In this document: one piece after another, positions 7,996 to 19,179 of the stretch
How positions within the stretch are numbered: position 1 is the stretch's first letter
How the letters are laid out: every line of letters begins with the position of its first letter
NCBI RefSeq assembly: GCF_021341665.1
Contig: NZ_JAJTTH010000019.1
Coordinates: 1-53,496, forward strand
Source of the DNA: Pseudomonas sp. Au-Pse12
GTDB lineage: Bacteria > Pseudomonadota > Gammaproteobacteria > Pseudomonadales > Pseudomonadaceae
DNA length: 53,496 bases
Direction of reading: 5' to 3'
Notes under the pieces: generated by a model
The model's input: only the letters and a program-made list of their open reading frames with translations
Told to the model about the DNA's origin: nothing
Database searches by the model: none
Translations under genes and position numbers: made by a program

Positions 7996-8635
7996 AGTAC
8001 GTTCTTATCAATCAGTGAGTGGGCGGTTGTTCCATTCGACGGCTTTGCCAGGCGTTAAAAACCCTTCCCTGTGGGGTATTACGCCTGATTGCCTGAGTTG
8101 CATTCTGCACGTGCTCAAGACGATCAGCGATTGCTGGGTTTAATCAAGCATTCGTGGCTGGAAAGCGGTGTAGTGTATGGCTATCGCCCTATGAAGACTT
8201 GCTGTATTTGGCTGTGCTGCTTGATCTGTTTGCTCGTCAGGTCGTTGGCTGGTCAAATGAAGTTGCAGATGGCCATTGATGCGGTATTGACGCCATTTGG
8301 AGGCGTAAACTGAATCAGGAGGTGATGGGGCTCTCCGACCAAGCTAGCCAGTACTGCTGCACCGACTGGCGAAGTTTTTTGAAGGCGAACAATTGGGTTG
8401 CCATCTTGAGTCGCCGTGGCAACTGTAATGACAACGCCGTAGCCGAGAGCCTTTTCCAACTTCTAGAGCGGGAGCGAATCAAGCGGAAAATCTACACTGC
8501 GCGGCAAGGCGCTTTTAGCGACTGATCGATTGCATCGAGATGTTCAGCAGCGCAAAACACCGTCATGGATTCAACAATCAGCTGTCATCGGTGGAATTTG
8601 AAAGACGTAACGCAATGTGCTTCCAAGGTCTTTAG
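7996..8635 (+). pseudogene. IS3-family transposase OrfB, broken and internally deleted
   Basis: Fragments of the DDE integrase can be read in different frames: a start resembling KYVLINQ, then ARAQDDQRLLGLIKHSWLES and VYGYRP. A jump follows to LLYLAVLLDLFARQVVGW, then DQASQYCCTDWRSFLKANN, SRRGNCNDNAVAESLFQLL and a tail ending FNNQLSSVEFERR. The segment between YGYR and LYLAV, which should carry the first catalytic Asp, is missing. Several frameshifts and stops are present, so it is dead. Confidence 0.8.
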
Positions 8636-8845
8636 TGAATCCGGAGTGATGCACAGGCAGGAAAAGGGGCCATTGCGCTCGACAGCCGTCCCCTCAGTTC
8701 AGGGATTCTCTAGGATGTAACGGGGCCGCCACCGTCAGCGCGGTGAAGTTTTTGCCACGAACAGCTTTAGATTTAATGCCGCTCAGCTTGTCCGCTGAAG
8801 CCGTCATTAAGCTGAAATTACTGAGCCAAAATAGACCATTCAGAC

Positions 8846-8887
8846 ACAAAAAAGGCACTTGCGATAAACGCTAAGTGCCTTTTTTGT
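8846..8887. terminator. Bidirectional intrinsic terminator downstream of ssrA
   Basis: ACAAAAAAGGCACTT (8846-8860) pairs perfectly with AAGTGCCTTTTTTGT (8873-8887). The loop is 12 bases and T-runs lie on both strands. It lies 12 bases past the 3' CCA of ssrA and also separates it from the degenerate insertion element. Confidence 0.9.
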
Positions 8888-8898
8888 ACTGCTTCATT

Positions 8899-9292
8899 TG
8901 GTGGAGCCGGGGGGATTTGAACCCCCGTCCGCCAGTACTCCGCTGTCGGTACTACATGCTTAGCCGTGTCTATTGAGTTAACCCTCAGCGACCCGACGGG
9001 CAGGGTGCTTTGGGCGAGTTGTGTAAGTTTTAGCCGCTTCGTCCACAACGTACTGCACGGCGATTCTGTTCTATATGACAATCATTTTGGGTTTACAGAC
9101 ATCCCCTGATGATTGCTGGACCCGAAGGTACCAGGGGGGAAGGGCTAAGGCTGCTTACGCAGCGAGAGCGTAATCCCCGTAGGTTTCGTCATTGGCAACT
9201 ATAGGAAGTTGCAACAGTGGATTTACGAGTTCTGTTACCAACTCGGCATGCACCTAAAGTTTCGCAACCGGCGTCGAATCCTAAACGGCCCC
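8899..9292 (-). ncRNA. ssrA: tmRNA (ssrA)
   Basis: A 394-nt transfer-messenger RNA that rescues stalled ribosomes with SmpB and tags the nascent chain for proteolysis. The 5' end reads GGGGCCGTTTAGGATTCGAC and the 3' end CCGGCTCCACCA with encoded CCA. The acceptor stem GGGGCCG/CGGCTCC contains the G3-U pair needed for alanyl-tRNA synthetase. The TUCGA-type T-loop and the internal tag frame are present. Its partner smpB is 9.3 kb away at 18580-19062, with the lactate cluster in between. Confidence 0.96.
9155..9196 (-). other. tmRNA tag reading frame
   Basis: The resume codon GCC at 9196-9194 opens a 13-codon frame, ANDETYGDYALAA, closed by TAA. The ALAA end is the degradation signal recognised by ClpXP-type proteases. 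Confidence 0.95.
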
Positions 9293-9348
9293 GAACCTGT
9301 TGTGCATTACCAACAGGTGGACGGATTCTACGCTAACCGAGGCCAGAA

Positions 9349-9368
9349 GGCCAACCCGAAGGTTGGCC
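9349..9368 (-). terminator. Hairpin downstream of the small secreted protein gene
   Basis: GGCCAACC (9349-9356) and GGTTGGCC (9361-9368) form an 8-bp stem. On the minus strand it has a UUCG tetraloop and lies 12 bases past the stop of the leftward gene at 9381. The T-tract is poor (TTCTGG), so termination is probable but not certain. The ssrA promoter must lie nearby, just upstream of 9292. Confidence 0.6.
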
Positions 9369-9380
9369 CTGTGCATCGGC

Positions 9381-9668
9381 CTACTGATCGCCCTTGGTGT
9401 TGTTCTGCAATTGCTGGATGGCCTGGGTGGTCAGGGAGATGCAGTTCTTGGTGCCTTGCTCGGTGCCCTTGGCCTGTTCGGCGGTGGCTTGTTGGACCTT
9501 GGCGTCGATGTCGCTGCTCAGGTCCGAGCTCATGGCTTCGGTGCTGACCTTGGCATCCTTGATCTTTTGCAGGTTGATCTGGCACAGGTCCTCTTGCCCG
9601 GCGGCAAACACCGGGGAGGCCAGCATCGCGGCGGTAATGAACAGTCCAGCCAGTGCGGAACGCTTCAT
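9381..9668 (-). CDS. Small secreted protein of unknown function
   Basis: A 95-residue protein with a clear Sec signal peptide (MKRSALAGLFITAAMLASPVF, cleavage probably after AxA near residue 23). The mature part is about 70 residues, hydrophilic, rich in Gln, Ser, Thr and Lys, and probably helical. Two cysteines, in EDLCQIN and TKNCISL, could form a disulfide in the periplasm. A good AAGGAG site precedes the ATG. It is monocistronic between ssrA and dld, with hairpins on both sides. I do not recognise a family with a known role. Confidence 0.8.
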   Translation of the reverse strand: MKRSALAGLFITAAMLASPVFAAGQEDLCQINLQKIKDAKVSTEAMSSDLSSDIDAKVQQATAEQAKGTEQGTKNCISLTTQAIQQLQNNTKGDQ

Positions 9669-9841
9669 GGTGATCTCCTTGATTGCAGGGGCTCGGTGCT
9701 GCCGGTCAACAGGACAGGCGGCCGAGTGGGGCGAAGCCCTTTGGGTGCGGGCCTAGAAGATGGACCCTGGCCGGGTGCTGGGGTTCGGTTTTTTTTGCGA
9801 TGAAACGCTGCCGCCGTTATTGCGTTTAAGCAGGCACAGAA

Positions 9842-9861
9842 AAGGGGCGAAACCGCCCCTT
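9842..9861 (-). terminator. Terminator of the lactate-oxidation operon
   Basis: AAGGGGCG and CGCCCCTT form an 8-bp stem with a four-base loop. On the minus strand a short T-rich tail (TTCTG) follows. It lies about 20 bases past the dld stop codon. Confidence 0.75.
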
Positions 9862-9879
9862 GTTATCCCGCCCCTGAGG

Positions 9880-12686
<2,807 letters not shown>

Positions 12687-12690
<4 letters not shown>

Positions 12691-13358
12691 TGGTCCTCCA
12701 GGATCAGCACCACCAGGTCTTTCGGGCCGTGGGCGCCGTAAGCCAGGACTTGTTCGATATCAGCGGTCTTCGACGGGCCGGACACCAGCAGCGCGTTGGT
12801 CGGCATGCCGGCGGCCCAGTTCATCTGTTGCTGCACCTGATAGAAGTTGTCGCGGATCTCACTGGCCTTGAGCAGGGCGAAATGCACCGGCGGCACCAGG
12901 CTCATCAGCCGCGGTTCTTCCCGGGTCGGCCAGAGGATCAGGCTGCCGGTGGCGGCGATGGCGCCCAGGGTGCCAGTGAGGCTGGCCGGGGTGTCGTTGA
13001 ACAGCTCGGCTTTCCATTCTTCCACCGGCCGGTCGTAGGCCTTGAGCGCCGGCAGGTGCGGGTGCTCGGCCCAGTGCTGGGTGACCCGCTGGCCGTGGGG
13101 CGTGCTCGGGGCAATCAGCAGGCTGGGCAGTTGGCGTTCCTGCAACAGCCGGCCCAGCAGTTCCGGCCAGTCGGCGCCGGTGCTCAGGTGGATCTCGGTG
13201 TGTACCGCTTCCATCTGCTTGCGTAGCTGTGGGATGCGTTGTTCCGCCGTGTAGCGGTAAGGCTCGGTGACCAGCGTCTCGTCGAAGTTATCCACAATCG
13301 GCGTGGTGCCGGTCAGGCTGTTGCGCAGTTTGGCGAGAATGTTGTGTTTCGCGCTCAT
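12687..13358 (-). CDS. lldG: L-lactate dehydrogenase subunit LldG/LutC
   Basis: A 223-residue LUD-domain protein, third subunit of the LldEFG (LutABC) L-lactate oxidation complex. It begins MSAKHNILAKLRNSLTG and carries the family segment VAGMPTNALLVSGPSKTADI-like (here AAGMPTNALLVSGPSKTADI) and the C-terminal AYGAHGPKDLVVLILED. It overlaps lldF at its start and dld at its stop, as expected for a tightly coupled operon. It has no Fe-S motifs of its own. Confidence 0.9.
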
Positions 13359-14812
13359 CAGCGGTCTCCCTGCTTGTCCAGGTGCTCACGGGCCAGGTCA
13401 TGCAGCGACCGGGCGGCGGGTTTCGGCGCACTGTGGTTCTGCGTCCAGGGGCCGACGTTGCTCGGGGTGAGGGCGCGCAGCCGGGTGGCCGCCAGGGTGA
13501 ACAGGCGATACAGGGTCGGCGAGCTGTTGAGGCGGGCCCAGGCGTTCCAGATGAAACGCTCCTTGCGCGAGTACTTGCTGCCTTGGCCGCGCATCACTTG
13601 ATGAGGGCTGTCCGGGGCCTTGACGTTCTCTTCCCGCAGGCGTCGCAGCAACGCCGGGATCGGGATCTTCACCGGGCACACTTCGCCACAGGCACCGCAC
13701 AGCGACGAGGCGCTGGGGTGGTCCGGCACCTTGGCCAGGCCGACCATGTGCGGGGTGATGATCTTGCCGATCGGCCCCGGGTAGACCTCGCCGTAGGTGT
13801 GGCCGCCGACCCGGGTGTAGACCGGGCAGTGGTTCATGCAGGCGCCGCAGCGGATGCAGTTCAGGGTCTGGCGCAGTTCGCTGTCGGCAAACGCCTGGCT
13901 GCGGCCGTTGTCCAGCAGCACCAGGTGCACTTCCTGGGGGCCATCGAGCTCATGCTCTTTGCGCGGGCCGGAGATCATGTTGACGTAGGTGGTGATGGGC
14001 TGGCCCAGGGCCGAGCGGGTTAGCAGCGACAGCAGCGGCACTACGTCGCGCAGGTTCTCGACGACTTTCTCGATCCCGGTGACGGCGATGTGCACCGGCG
14101 GCACGGTGGTGGACATGCGCCCGTTGCCTTCGTTTTCCACCAGCAGCAGGGTGCCGGTCTCGGCCACGGCGAAGTTGACGCCGGAGACGCCGATGTCGGC
14201 TTCGAAGAATTTCTGCCGCAACACCTTGCGACCGATCTGAATGAGTTGGTCAACGTCCTTGGTGTACTCCACGCCGAGTTTGTCGTGGAACAAGGACGCG
14301 ACCTGACCGGCATTCTTGTGGATCGCCGGCATAATGATGTGTGAAGGCTTCTCGTGGTCGAGCTGGACGATGAACTCGCCCATGTCCGACTCAAGGCATT
14401 CAATGCCTTGTTCAGCGAGGACATGGTTCATTTCCATCTCTTCGCTGACCATCGATTTGCCCTTGATCACTTGCCGCGCCTCGTGAGCGCGGATGATCGA
14501 GAGGACGATGCCATTGGCCTCGTCCACCGTTTCCGCCCAGTGCACTGTCACACCGTTGCGGGTCAGGTTCTGTTCCAGGCGCTCGAGCAGGTCGGGCAGC
14601 TTGGACAACGCCCGGGCGCGAATCGCGTTGCCCAGGGCGCGCAGGTGTTCTCTTTCGTGGGCATCGCTGAACGAAGCCGCACGCTTGGCCATGAGTGAAT
14701 CCATGGCGCTGCGAAAGTTGTTTCGCAGTTGTTTATCACCCAGGGCCTGGTGGGCCCGGGTGCGAAAATCGTCCGCCACCGTGGTGGTCGGAATCAGCTC
14801 GGGGGTGCTCAT
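13358..14812 (-). CDS. lldF: L-lactate dehydrogenase iron-sulfur subunit LldF/LutB
   Basis: A 484-residue LUD-domain and double [4Fe-4S] ferredoxin protein that carries electrons in L-lactate oxidation. The clusters are at CIRCGACMNHCPVY (around residue 315) and CGACGEVCPVKIPI (around 365). An upstream in-frame extension to 15034 was rejected, because ATG at 14812 overlaps the lldE stop (ATGA) and gives the usual family length. Homologues act with LldE and LldG; which subunit binds substrate is not clear from sequence. Confidence 0.92.
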   Translation of the reverse strand: MSTPELIPTTTVADDFRTRAHQALGDKQLRNNFRSAMDSLMAKRAASFSDAHEREHLRALGNAIRARALSKLPDLLERLEQNLTRNGVTVHWAETVDEANGIVLSIIRAHEARQVIKGKSMVSEEMEMNHVLAEQGIECLESDMGEFIVQLDHEKPSHIIMPAIHKNAGQVASLFHDKLGVEYTKDVDQLIQIGRKVLRQKFFEADIGVSGVNFAVAETGTLLLVENEGNGRMSTTVPPVHIAVTGIEKVVENLRDVVPLLSLLTRSALGQPITTYVNMISGPRKEHELDGPQEVHLVLLDNGRSQAFADSELRQTLNCIRCGACMNHCPVYTRVGGHTYGEVYPGPIGKIITPHMVGLAKVPDHPSASSLCGACGEVCPVKIPIPALLRRLREENVKAPDSPHQVMRGQGSKYSRKERFIWNAWARLNSSPTLYRLFTLAATRLRALTPSNVGPWTQNHSAPKPAARSLHDLAREHLDKQGDR

Positions 14813-15633
14813 TGTGCACCTCCGGTACGTTGCCAGAGGAAGCTCGCCAAGTGCTGGCCGCGCAATGCCTCTTGCTGTTTTTCCAGCGCGCCGTTGATGT
14901 TCATCAGGCAGCCGCAGTCGGCGCTCAGTACCTGGTGCGCGCCGGATTCCTTCAGCGCGCGGGTCTTGTCCGCGACCATGGCGCCGGAGATGTCCGGCAT
15001 TCGGACGCTGAAAGTCCCGCCAAAGCCACAGCATTCGCTTTCGTGGCTGTGTTCTACCCGTTCCACGTTGCTCAGCTGTGACAGCAACTCACGGCCGTGC
15101 AGGTGGGTGTTCATTTCCCGACGGGCCGAGCAGGAGGTGTGCAGGGCCACCTTGACCGGCGCGCCGCTGTCCTTGAGCTGCACCTTGCACACGTGCAGCA
15201 GGAACTCGGCCAGTTCATAGGTGCGGGCAGCCAGGGCCTGCACCTGTTTCAGGGTTTCGGGCTCGTCCTTGAACAAGTCCGCGTAATGCTCGCGCAGCAT
15301 GCCTGCGCAGGAACCCGAGGGCACCACCACCGGATAGTCACCGGCAAACAGCGCCAGTTGCGAGCGGGCCACGGTGCGCGCCTGTTCGGTGTAACCCGAG
15401 GTGTAGGCCGGTTGTCCGCAGCAGCTTTGCCCTTGCGGGTAGTCCACGCGAATGCCTTCGCGTTCCAGCAGGTGAATCGCATCCATCCCGGCTTCGGGAT
15501 AGAACAGGTCGACCACGCAGGTGCCGAACAGGTAGACCCGCGCAGGTTTCGCGCTGGGGTACTGCCGGGGTTCGGCCAGCGGCGGTGCGACGCGGGTCGC
15601 ATTGGGCACGGCGTTGTAGAAAAGCTCGCTCAT
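14809..15633 (-). CDS. lldE: L-lactate dehydrogenase subunit LldE/LutA
   Basis: A 274-residue protein with two CCG (cysteine-rich) domains, first subunit of LldEFG. The motifs are SCCGQPAYTSGY near residue 70 and ECCGFGGTFSV near residue 200. Paired cysteines follow the heterodisulfide-reductase-like pattern that binds a non-cubane Fe-S cluster. The start follows GGAGAC. It lies 141 bases after lldP on the same strand, so it is probably transcribed with the permease from the lldP promoter. Confidence 0.92.
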   Translation of the reverse strand: MSELFYNAVPNATRVAPPLAEPRQYPSAKPARVYLFGTCVVDLFYPEAGMDAIHLLEREGIRVDYPQGQSCCGQPAYTSGYTEQARTVARSQLALFAGDYPVVVPSGSCAGMLREHYADLFKDEPETLKQVQALAARTYELAEFLLHVCKVQLKDSGAPVKVALHTSCSARREMNTHLHGRELLSQLSNVERVEHSHESECCGFGGTFSVRMPDISGAMVADKTRALKESGAHQVLSADCGCLMNINGALEKQQEALRGQHLASFLWQRTGGAQ

Positions 15634-15733
15634 CAGGCGTGTCTCCGGGTGGTCCCGGTTATTCGTCCGTTGCGGCGGCTGAAAGATAAACCAGCAAGCT
15701 TTCAGCAGCCTTGCAGACCGGGTGGTGAATGCG

Positions 15734-15757
15734 GACGCCGCGGGTGAAGGCGGCGTC
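15734..15757. other. Hairpin in the lldP-lldE gap
   Basis: GACGCCGC (15734-15741) and GCGGCGTC (15750-15757) form an 8-bp stem with an 8-base loop and no T-tract. It may set relative mRNA levels between the permease and the dehydrogenase genes, rather than terminate fully. Confidence 0.5.
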
Positions 15758-15774
15758 GGTTCTTTCGGTGTTGC

Positions 15775-17469
15775 TTAGTGCACCAGCATGCCGGTGAACC
15801 AGTAGGCCTGGGCCAGGGTGATCAGGCCGACAATAGTGGCAAAGAACAGGCTGTGCTTGAGGGTGAAGCGGAACAGGTCCGATTCCTTGCCCACCAGGCC
15901 GGTGGCGGCGCAGGCCACGGCGATCGATTGCGGCGAGATCATCTTGCCGGTCACGCCGCCGCTGGTGTTGGCCGCTACCAGCAGGGTGTCATTGACCCCG
16001 ATCTGGTGCGCGGTGGTGGCTTGCAGCGAACTGAACAGGGCGTTGGACGAGGTATCGGAACCGGTGAGGAACACCCCGAGCCAGCCGAGGAACGGCGAGA
16101 AGAACGGGAACGCCGCGCCGGTGGCCGCCAGTACCAGGGCCATGGTCGAGGACATGCCCGAGTAGTTGGTGACGAAGGCGAACGCCAGCACCATGCCGAT
16201 GGACAGGATCGGCCAGCGCAGCTCGTAGAAGGTCTCTTTTAAAGTGGTCAGACCAGTTTTGATGTTGATCTTCAGCACCAGCATGGAGATCAGCGCCGAG
16301 AAGAAAATCGCTGTGCCGGTGGCGGAGATCGGGTCGAGTTTGAACACCGCTGGGATGGCGGTCGGCGTGGTCACGATTGGCGCCATCTTGATCACCATCT
16401 GATCCAGATGCGGGATGGCGAAGTTGAACACCCAGCTGTACATCGAGCCGCCGGCGGCGAACATCGCCTTGAAGGGCTTGAGGGTCCAGATGGTCACCAG
16501 CACGGTGAGGATCAGGAACGGCGACCAGGCCTTGAAGATCTGCCCCAGGCTGTAGGGCGAAGCGACGGTGCTGCGTGGCTGGCCGAAGCCGCCGGCGCTG
16601 GCGGTCACGGCCGCGCTGGAGGTGGCACCGGCGATCTGCGCGCCGGCGGTGCGCTTGGGCTGCCAGATCTTCAGGAACAGGGTCAGGGAGATCAGGCTGG
16701 CCAGGGCCGAGGTGATGTCCGGCAGTTCCGGGCCGATGAAGTTCGAGGTGAAGTACTGGGTCACGGCAAAGCTCAGGCCGGCGACCAGGGCGGCAGGCCA
16801 GGTTTCCTTGACGCCGCGCAGGCCGTCCATCATGAACACCAGCCAGAACGGCACGAACAGCGACAGCAACGGCAGTTGGCGACCGGTCATGGCGCCGATC
16901 TTGAAGGCGTCGATGCCGGTCACTTGGCCGGCGACGATGATCGGAATCCCCAGGGCGCCGAAGGCCACGGGCGCGGTGTTGGCGATCAGGCACAGGCCGG
17001 CGGCGTACAGCGGGTTGAAGCCCAGGCCCACCAGCAGGGCGGCGGTGATCGCCACCGGTGCGCCGAAGCCTGCCGCACCTTCGAGGAAGGCGCCGAAGCA
17101 GAAGCCGATCAGCAGCACCTGCAGGCGCTGGTCGTCGGTGATCGACAATACCGAGCTGCGGATGATTTCAAACTGGCCGCTCTTCACGGTCAGCTTGTAG
17201 AGGAACACGGCGGCGACAATGATCCAGGCGATGGGCCACAGACCGTAGGCAAATCCATAGCCAGCGGCAGCGAAGGCCATGTCGGCGGGCATCTTGAAAG
17301 CGAAGATCGCCACCAGGATCGACAAGGCCAGGGTGATACTCCCGGCGACGTGTCCTTTGAGACGGAACACGGCCAGAGCCAGGAAGAAGAACACGATCGG
17401 AATAACGGCGGCGAGGGCGGACAGGCCGAGGCTGCCAAGCGGGCTATAGAGCTGTTGCCAGGTTTGCAT
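15775..17469 (-). CDS. lldP: L-lactate permease LldP
   Basis: A 564-residue polytopic inner-membrane symporter importing lactate (and probably glycolate) with protons. About 12-14 hydrophobic segments are visible. Family motifs include LLIGFCFGAFLEGAAGFGAP around residues 115-135 and FLTGSDTSSNALFSSLQ around residue 460. It is first in the leftward lactate operon and divergent from lldR. The ATG is at 17469, the stop TAA at 15775. Confidence 0.95.
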   Translation of the reverse strand: MQTWQQLYSPLGSLGLSALAAVIPIVFFFLALAVFRLKGHVAGSITLALSILVAIFAFKMPADMAFAAAGYGFAYGLWPIAWIIVAAVFLYKLTVKSGQFEIIRSSVLSITDDQRLQVLLIGFCFGAFLEGAAGFGAPVAITAALLVGLGFNPLYAAGLCLIANTAPVAFGALGIPIIVAGQVTGIDAFKIGAMTGRQLPLLSLFVPFWLVFMMDGLRGVKETWPAALVAGLSFAVTQYFTSNFIGPELPDITSALASLISLTLFLKIWQPKRTAGAQIAGATSSAAVTASAGGFGQPRSTVASPYSLGQIFKAWSPFLILTVLVTIWTLKPFKAMFAAGGSMYSWVFNFAIPHLDQMVIKMAPIVTTPTAIPAVFKLDPISATGTAIFFSALISMLVLKINIKTGLTTLKETFYELRWPILSIGMVLAFAFVTNYSGMSSTMALVLAATGAAFPFFSPFLGWLGVFLTGSDTSSNALFSSLQATTAHQIGVNDTLLVAANTSGGVTGKMISPQSIAVACAATGLVGKESDLFRFTLKHSLFFATIVGLITLAQAYWFTGMLVH

Positions 17470-17520
17470 AATGGGGTGGCCCCTAATTGTTGTTGGTCAG
17501 GCACTGCTAGCGTCTTGGTT

Positions 17521-17537
17521 AATTGGTAAGACCAATT
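17521..17537. promoter_or_regulatory. LldR/PdhR-type operator
   Basis: AATTGGTAAGACCAATT is a perfect dyad (7-3-7) in the lldP-lldR gap, 52 bases upstream of lldP. It matches the AATTGGTnnnACCAATT pattern known for the GntR/FadR-family regulator PdhR and its LldR relatives. A second half-like TTGGTCAG lies at 17493-17500. Lactate would be expected to release the regulator and open lldP. Confidence 0.82.
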
Positions 17538-17730
17538 TACAATCGCTGTTGGCTAGGGTAAAAGCCTTGTGCTCGGTGTGTCAATTTGCCGCCCTAAAAC
17601 TTTTGTCTCATGCGCTATGTGGCGGCCATCTGATGGGTACAAATGGCTGCGTTCTGCCAGGTGTTGGCGCGCCGTGAATAGGCCAGAATAGAGCCCCCCG
17701 ACGAAGGGTCGGGAGGGTGGAGAGTGAGTT

Positions 17731-18498
17731 ATGGGGTTTGATCAGATACGCCAGCGCCGTTTGTCCGACGATATTGTCGAGCGCCTGGAAGGGATGATTC
17801 TCGAAGGCACCTTGAAGGCCGGCGAGCGGCTGCCCGCCGAGCGCGCCTTGGCCGAGCAGTTCGGTGTGTCCCGGCCCTCACTGCGCGAGGCGATTCAGAA
17901 ACTCACGGCCAAGGGCTTGCTGATCAGCCGTCAGGGCGGCGGCAACTATGTGGTGGAATCCCTGGGTTCGACCTTCAGCGATCCACTGCTGCACCTGTTG
18001 GAAAACAACACCGATGCCCAGCGCGATCTGCTGGAGTTCCGCCATACCCTGGAAGCGTCTTGCGCTTATTACGCGGCGTTGCGGGCGACGGCGGTGGACC
18101 GTGAGCGGCTGACCCAGGCCTTCGAGGAGCTGCAGGACTGCTACTCCCGCTCGGACGATGCCAGCCGCACTGAAGAGGGCGCGGCGGATGCCAAGTTCCA
18201 CCTGGCGATTGCCGAGGCCAGCCATAACGCGGTGTTGCTGCACACCATCCGCGGGCTGTTCGACCTGCTCAAGCGCAACGTGGTGACCAACATCGGCGGC
18301 ATGTACAAACAGCGCACGGAAACCCGCGACATGCTGATCAGTCAGCACCGTGACCTGTACCTGGCGATTATCGAAGGGCGAGCCGAAGAGGCGCGGGAAA
18401 TCTCCAGCCGGCACATTCTCTATGTGCAGGAAGTGCTCGAGGAAGTACGCCAGGAAGTGCAGCGGGTGGCCCGGGCCGAACGGCGCAAGGGCATGTAA
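17731..18498 (+). CDS. lldR: GntR/FadR-family lactate regulator LldR
   Basis: A 255-residue regulator. Residues ~5-72 are a winged helix of GntR type (LKAGERLPAERALAEQFGVS, then SRPSLREAIQKLTAKGLL). Residues ~90-230 are an FCD ligand domain with metal-binding Asp/His residues (FRHTLEASCAYYAALRA, KFHLAIAEASHN, QHRDLYLAI). It is divergent from lldP, with a perfect operator dyad in the gap. By family knowledge it represses or switches the lactate genes and responds to lactate. PdhR is the nearest alternative identity, but no pyruvate dehydrogenase genes are here. RBS GGAGAGTGAGTT precedes the ATG. Confidence 0.9.
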   Translation: MGFDQIRQRRLSDDIVERLEGMILEGTLKAGERLPAERALAEQFGVSRPSLREAIQKLTAKGLLISRQGGGNYVVESLGSTFSDPLLHLLENNTDAQRDLLEFRHTLEASCAYYAALRATAVDRERLTQAFEELQDCYSRSDDASRTEEGAADAKFHLAIAEASHNAVLLHTIRGLFDLLKRNVVTNIGGMYKQRTETRDMLISQHRDLYLAIIEGRAEEAREISSRHILYVQEVLEEVRQEVQRVARAERRKGM

Positions 18499-18504
18499 TG
18501 CAAA

Positions 18505-18557
18505 TCGCCGGCAAGCCGGCTCCTACCTGGGTGTTGTAGGAGCCGGCTTGCCGGCGA
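18505..18557. repeat. REP-type inverted repeat between lldR and smpB
   Basis: TCGCCGGCAAGCCGGCTCCT (from 18505) and its exact inverse ending at 18557 are 22-base arms around a 9-base centre. Both arms are themselves palindromic (GCCGGCAAGCCGGC). It lies between convergent genes and may act as a bidirectional terminator. Confidence 0.85.
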
Positions 18558-18579
18558 AAGCGACCTCAAGGCAGGAAGA

Positions 18580-19062
18580 TCAGTCTTCCTTGCCCTTGGT
18601 TCGCACCGCACGCTGCAGCTCGCGATCGGAATCGCGCTCGCGTTCGGTATGACGCTTGTCGTATTCCTTCTTGCCCTTGCCCAGTGCGATTTCACACTTG
18701 ACCAGGTGCTTGCTCCAGTAGAGCGAAAGGCACACGCAGGCGTAACCCTTCTGCTGCACGGCGGCAAACAGCTTCTCCAGCTCACGCTGGTTGAGCAGCA
18801 GTTTGCGCGAGCGCGTCGGGTCGGCGATGACGTGGGTGCTGGCGGTGGTCAGCGGGGTGAAATGGCTGCCGAACAGCCAGGCCTCGCCATCCTTGAGCAG
18901 CACGTAACTGTCCACCAGTTGCGCCTTGCCCGCCCGCAGACTCTTTACTTCCCAGCCGGCCAGGACCAGTCCAGCCTCGAACCGATGTTCGATGAAGTAA
19001 TCGTGACGCGCCTTTTTATTTTGCGCGATGGTCCCTGTTGGGTGTTTCTTCTGTTTAGCCAT
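18580..19062 (-). CDS. smpB: SsrA-binding protein SmpB
   Basis: A 160-residue RNA-binding protein that carries tmRNA into stalled ribosomes. It has the OB-fold core (IAQNKKARHDYFIEHRFEAG, then LAGWEVKSLRAGKAQLVDSY) and a basic, Lys/Arg-rich tail (KGKKEYDKRHTERERD) that probes the empty mRNA channel. Length is normal for the family. It is leftward and convergent with lldR; its RNA partner ssrA is in this same window on the same strand. Confidence 0.96.
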   Translation of the reverse strand: MAKQKKHPTGTIAQNKKARHDYFIEHRFEAGLVLAGWEVKSLRAGKAQLVDSYVLLKDGEAWLFGSHFTPLTTASTHVIADPTRSRKLLLNQRELEKLFAAVQQKGYACVCLSLYWSKHLVKCEIALGKGKKEYDKRHTERERDSDRELQRAVRTKGKED

Positions 19063-19179
19063 AGGGGCGGCATTATAGGGAGTTGCGCGCGCGTCGGCTA
19101 CGGTGACGCAGCGTGCTTGAGCAGGTTGATTGAATCCCGGACAATGCGCCCTCTTTTTTTTCGGTTGGGCGCGTTAACG

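Larger units (their letters stand above)
7715..8635 (+). mobile_element. Decayed IS3-family insertion sequence
   Basis: Remnants of a two-frame IS3-family transposase lie in order and on the same strand, with several frameshifts, stops and an internal deletion. The outer ends and terminal repeats could not be set by eye; the coordinates cover only recognisable coding remnants. The element is non-functional. It fills much of the gene-free gap 7572-8845 between the acyltransferase and ssrA; the rest of that gap shows nothing I recognise. Confidence 0.8.

Noticed and set aside
8089..8525. Two short frames (8089-8313 and 8322-8525) that look like small genes
   Set aside because: Both are pieces of the broken IS3-family OrfB, with recognisable transposase segments in several frames.
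6198..8898. Search for a second copy of the ssrA 3' end as an attachment repeat
   Set aside because: No repeat of the GGGGGATTTGAACCCCCG region or its flanks was seen by eye between 6198 and 8898, so insertion at ssrA remains unproven.
8818..9081. 87-codon frame inside the 3' part of ssrA
   Set aside because: It lies across the tmRNA and its terminator; the RNA structure explains the sequence.
18649..19179. Upstream extension of the sodium-symporter gene by 177 codons
   Set aside because: The extension overlaps smpB on the other strand and has no transporter resemblance; the family start fits ATG 19180.
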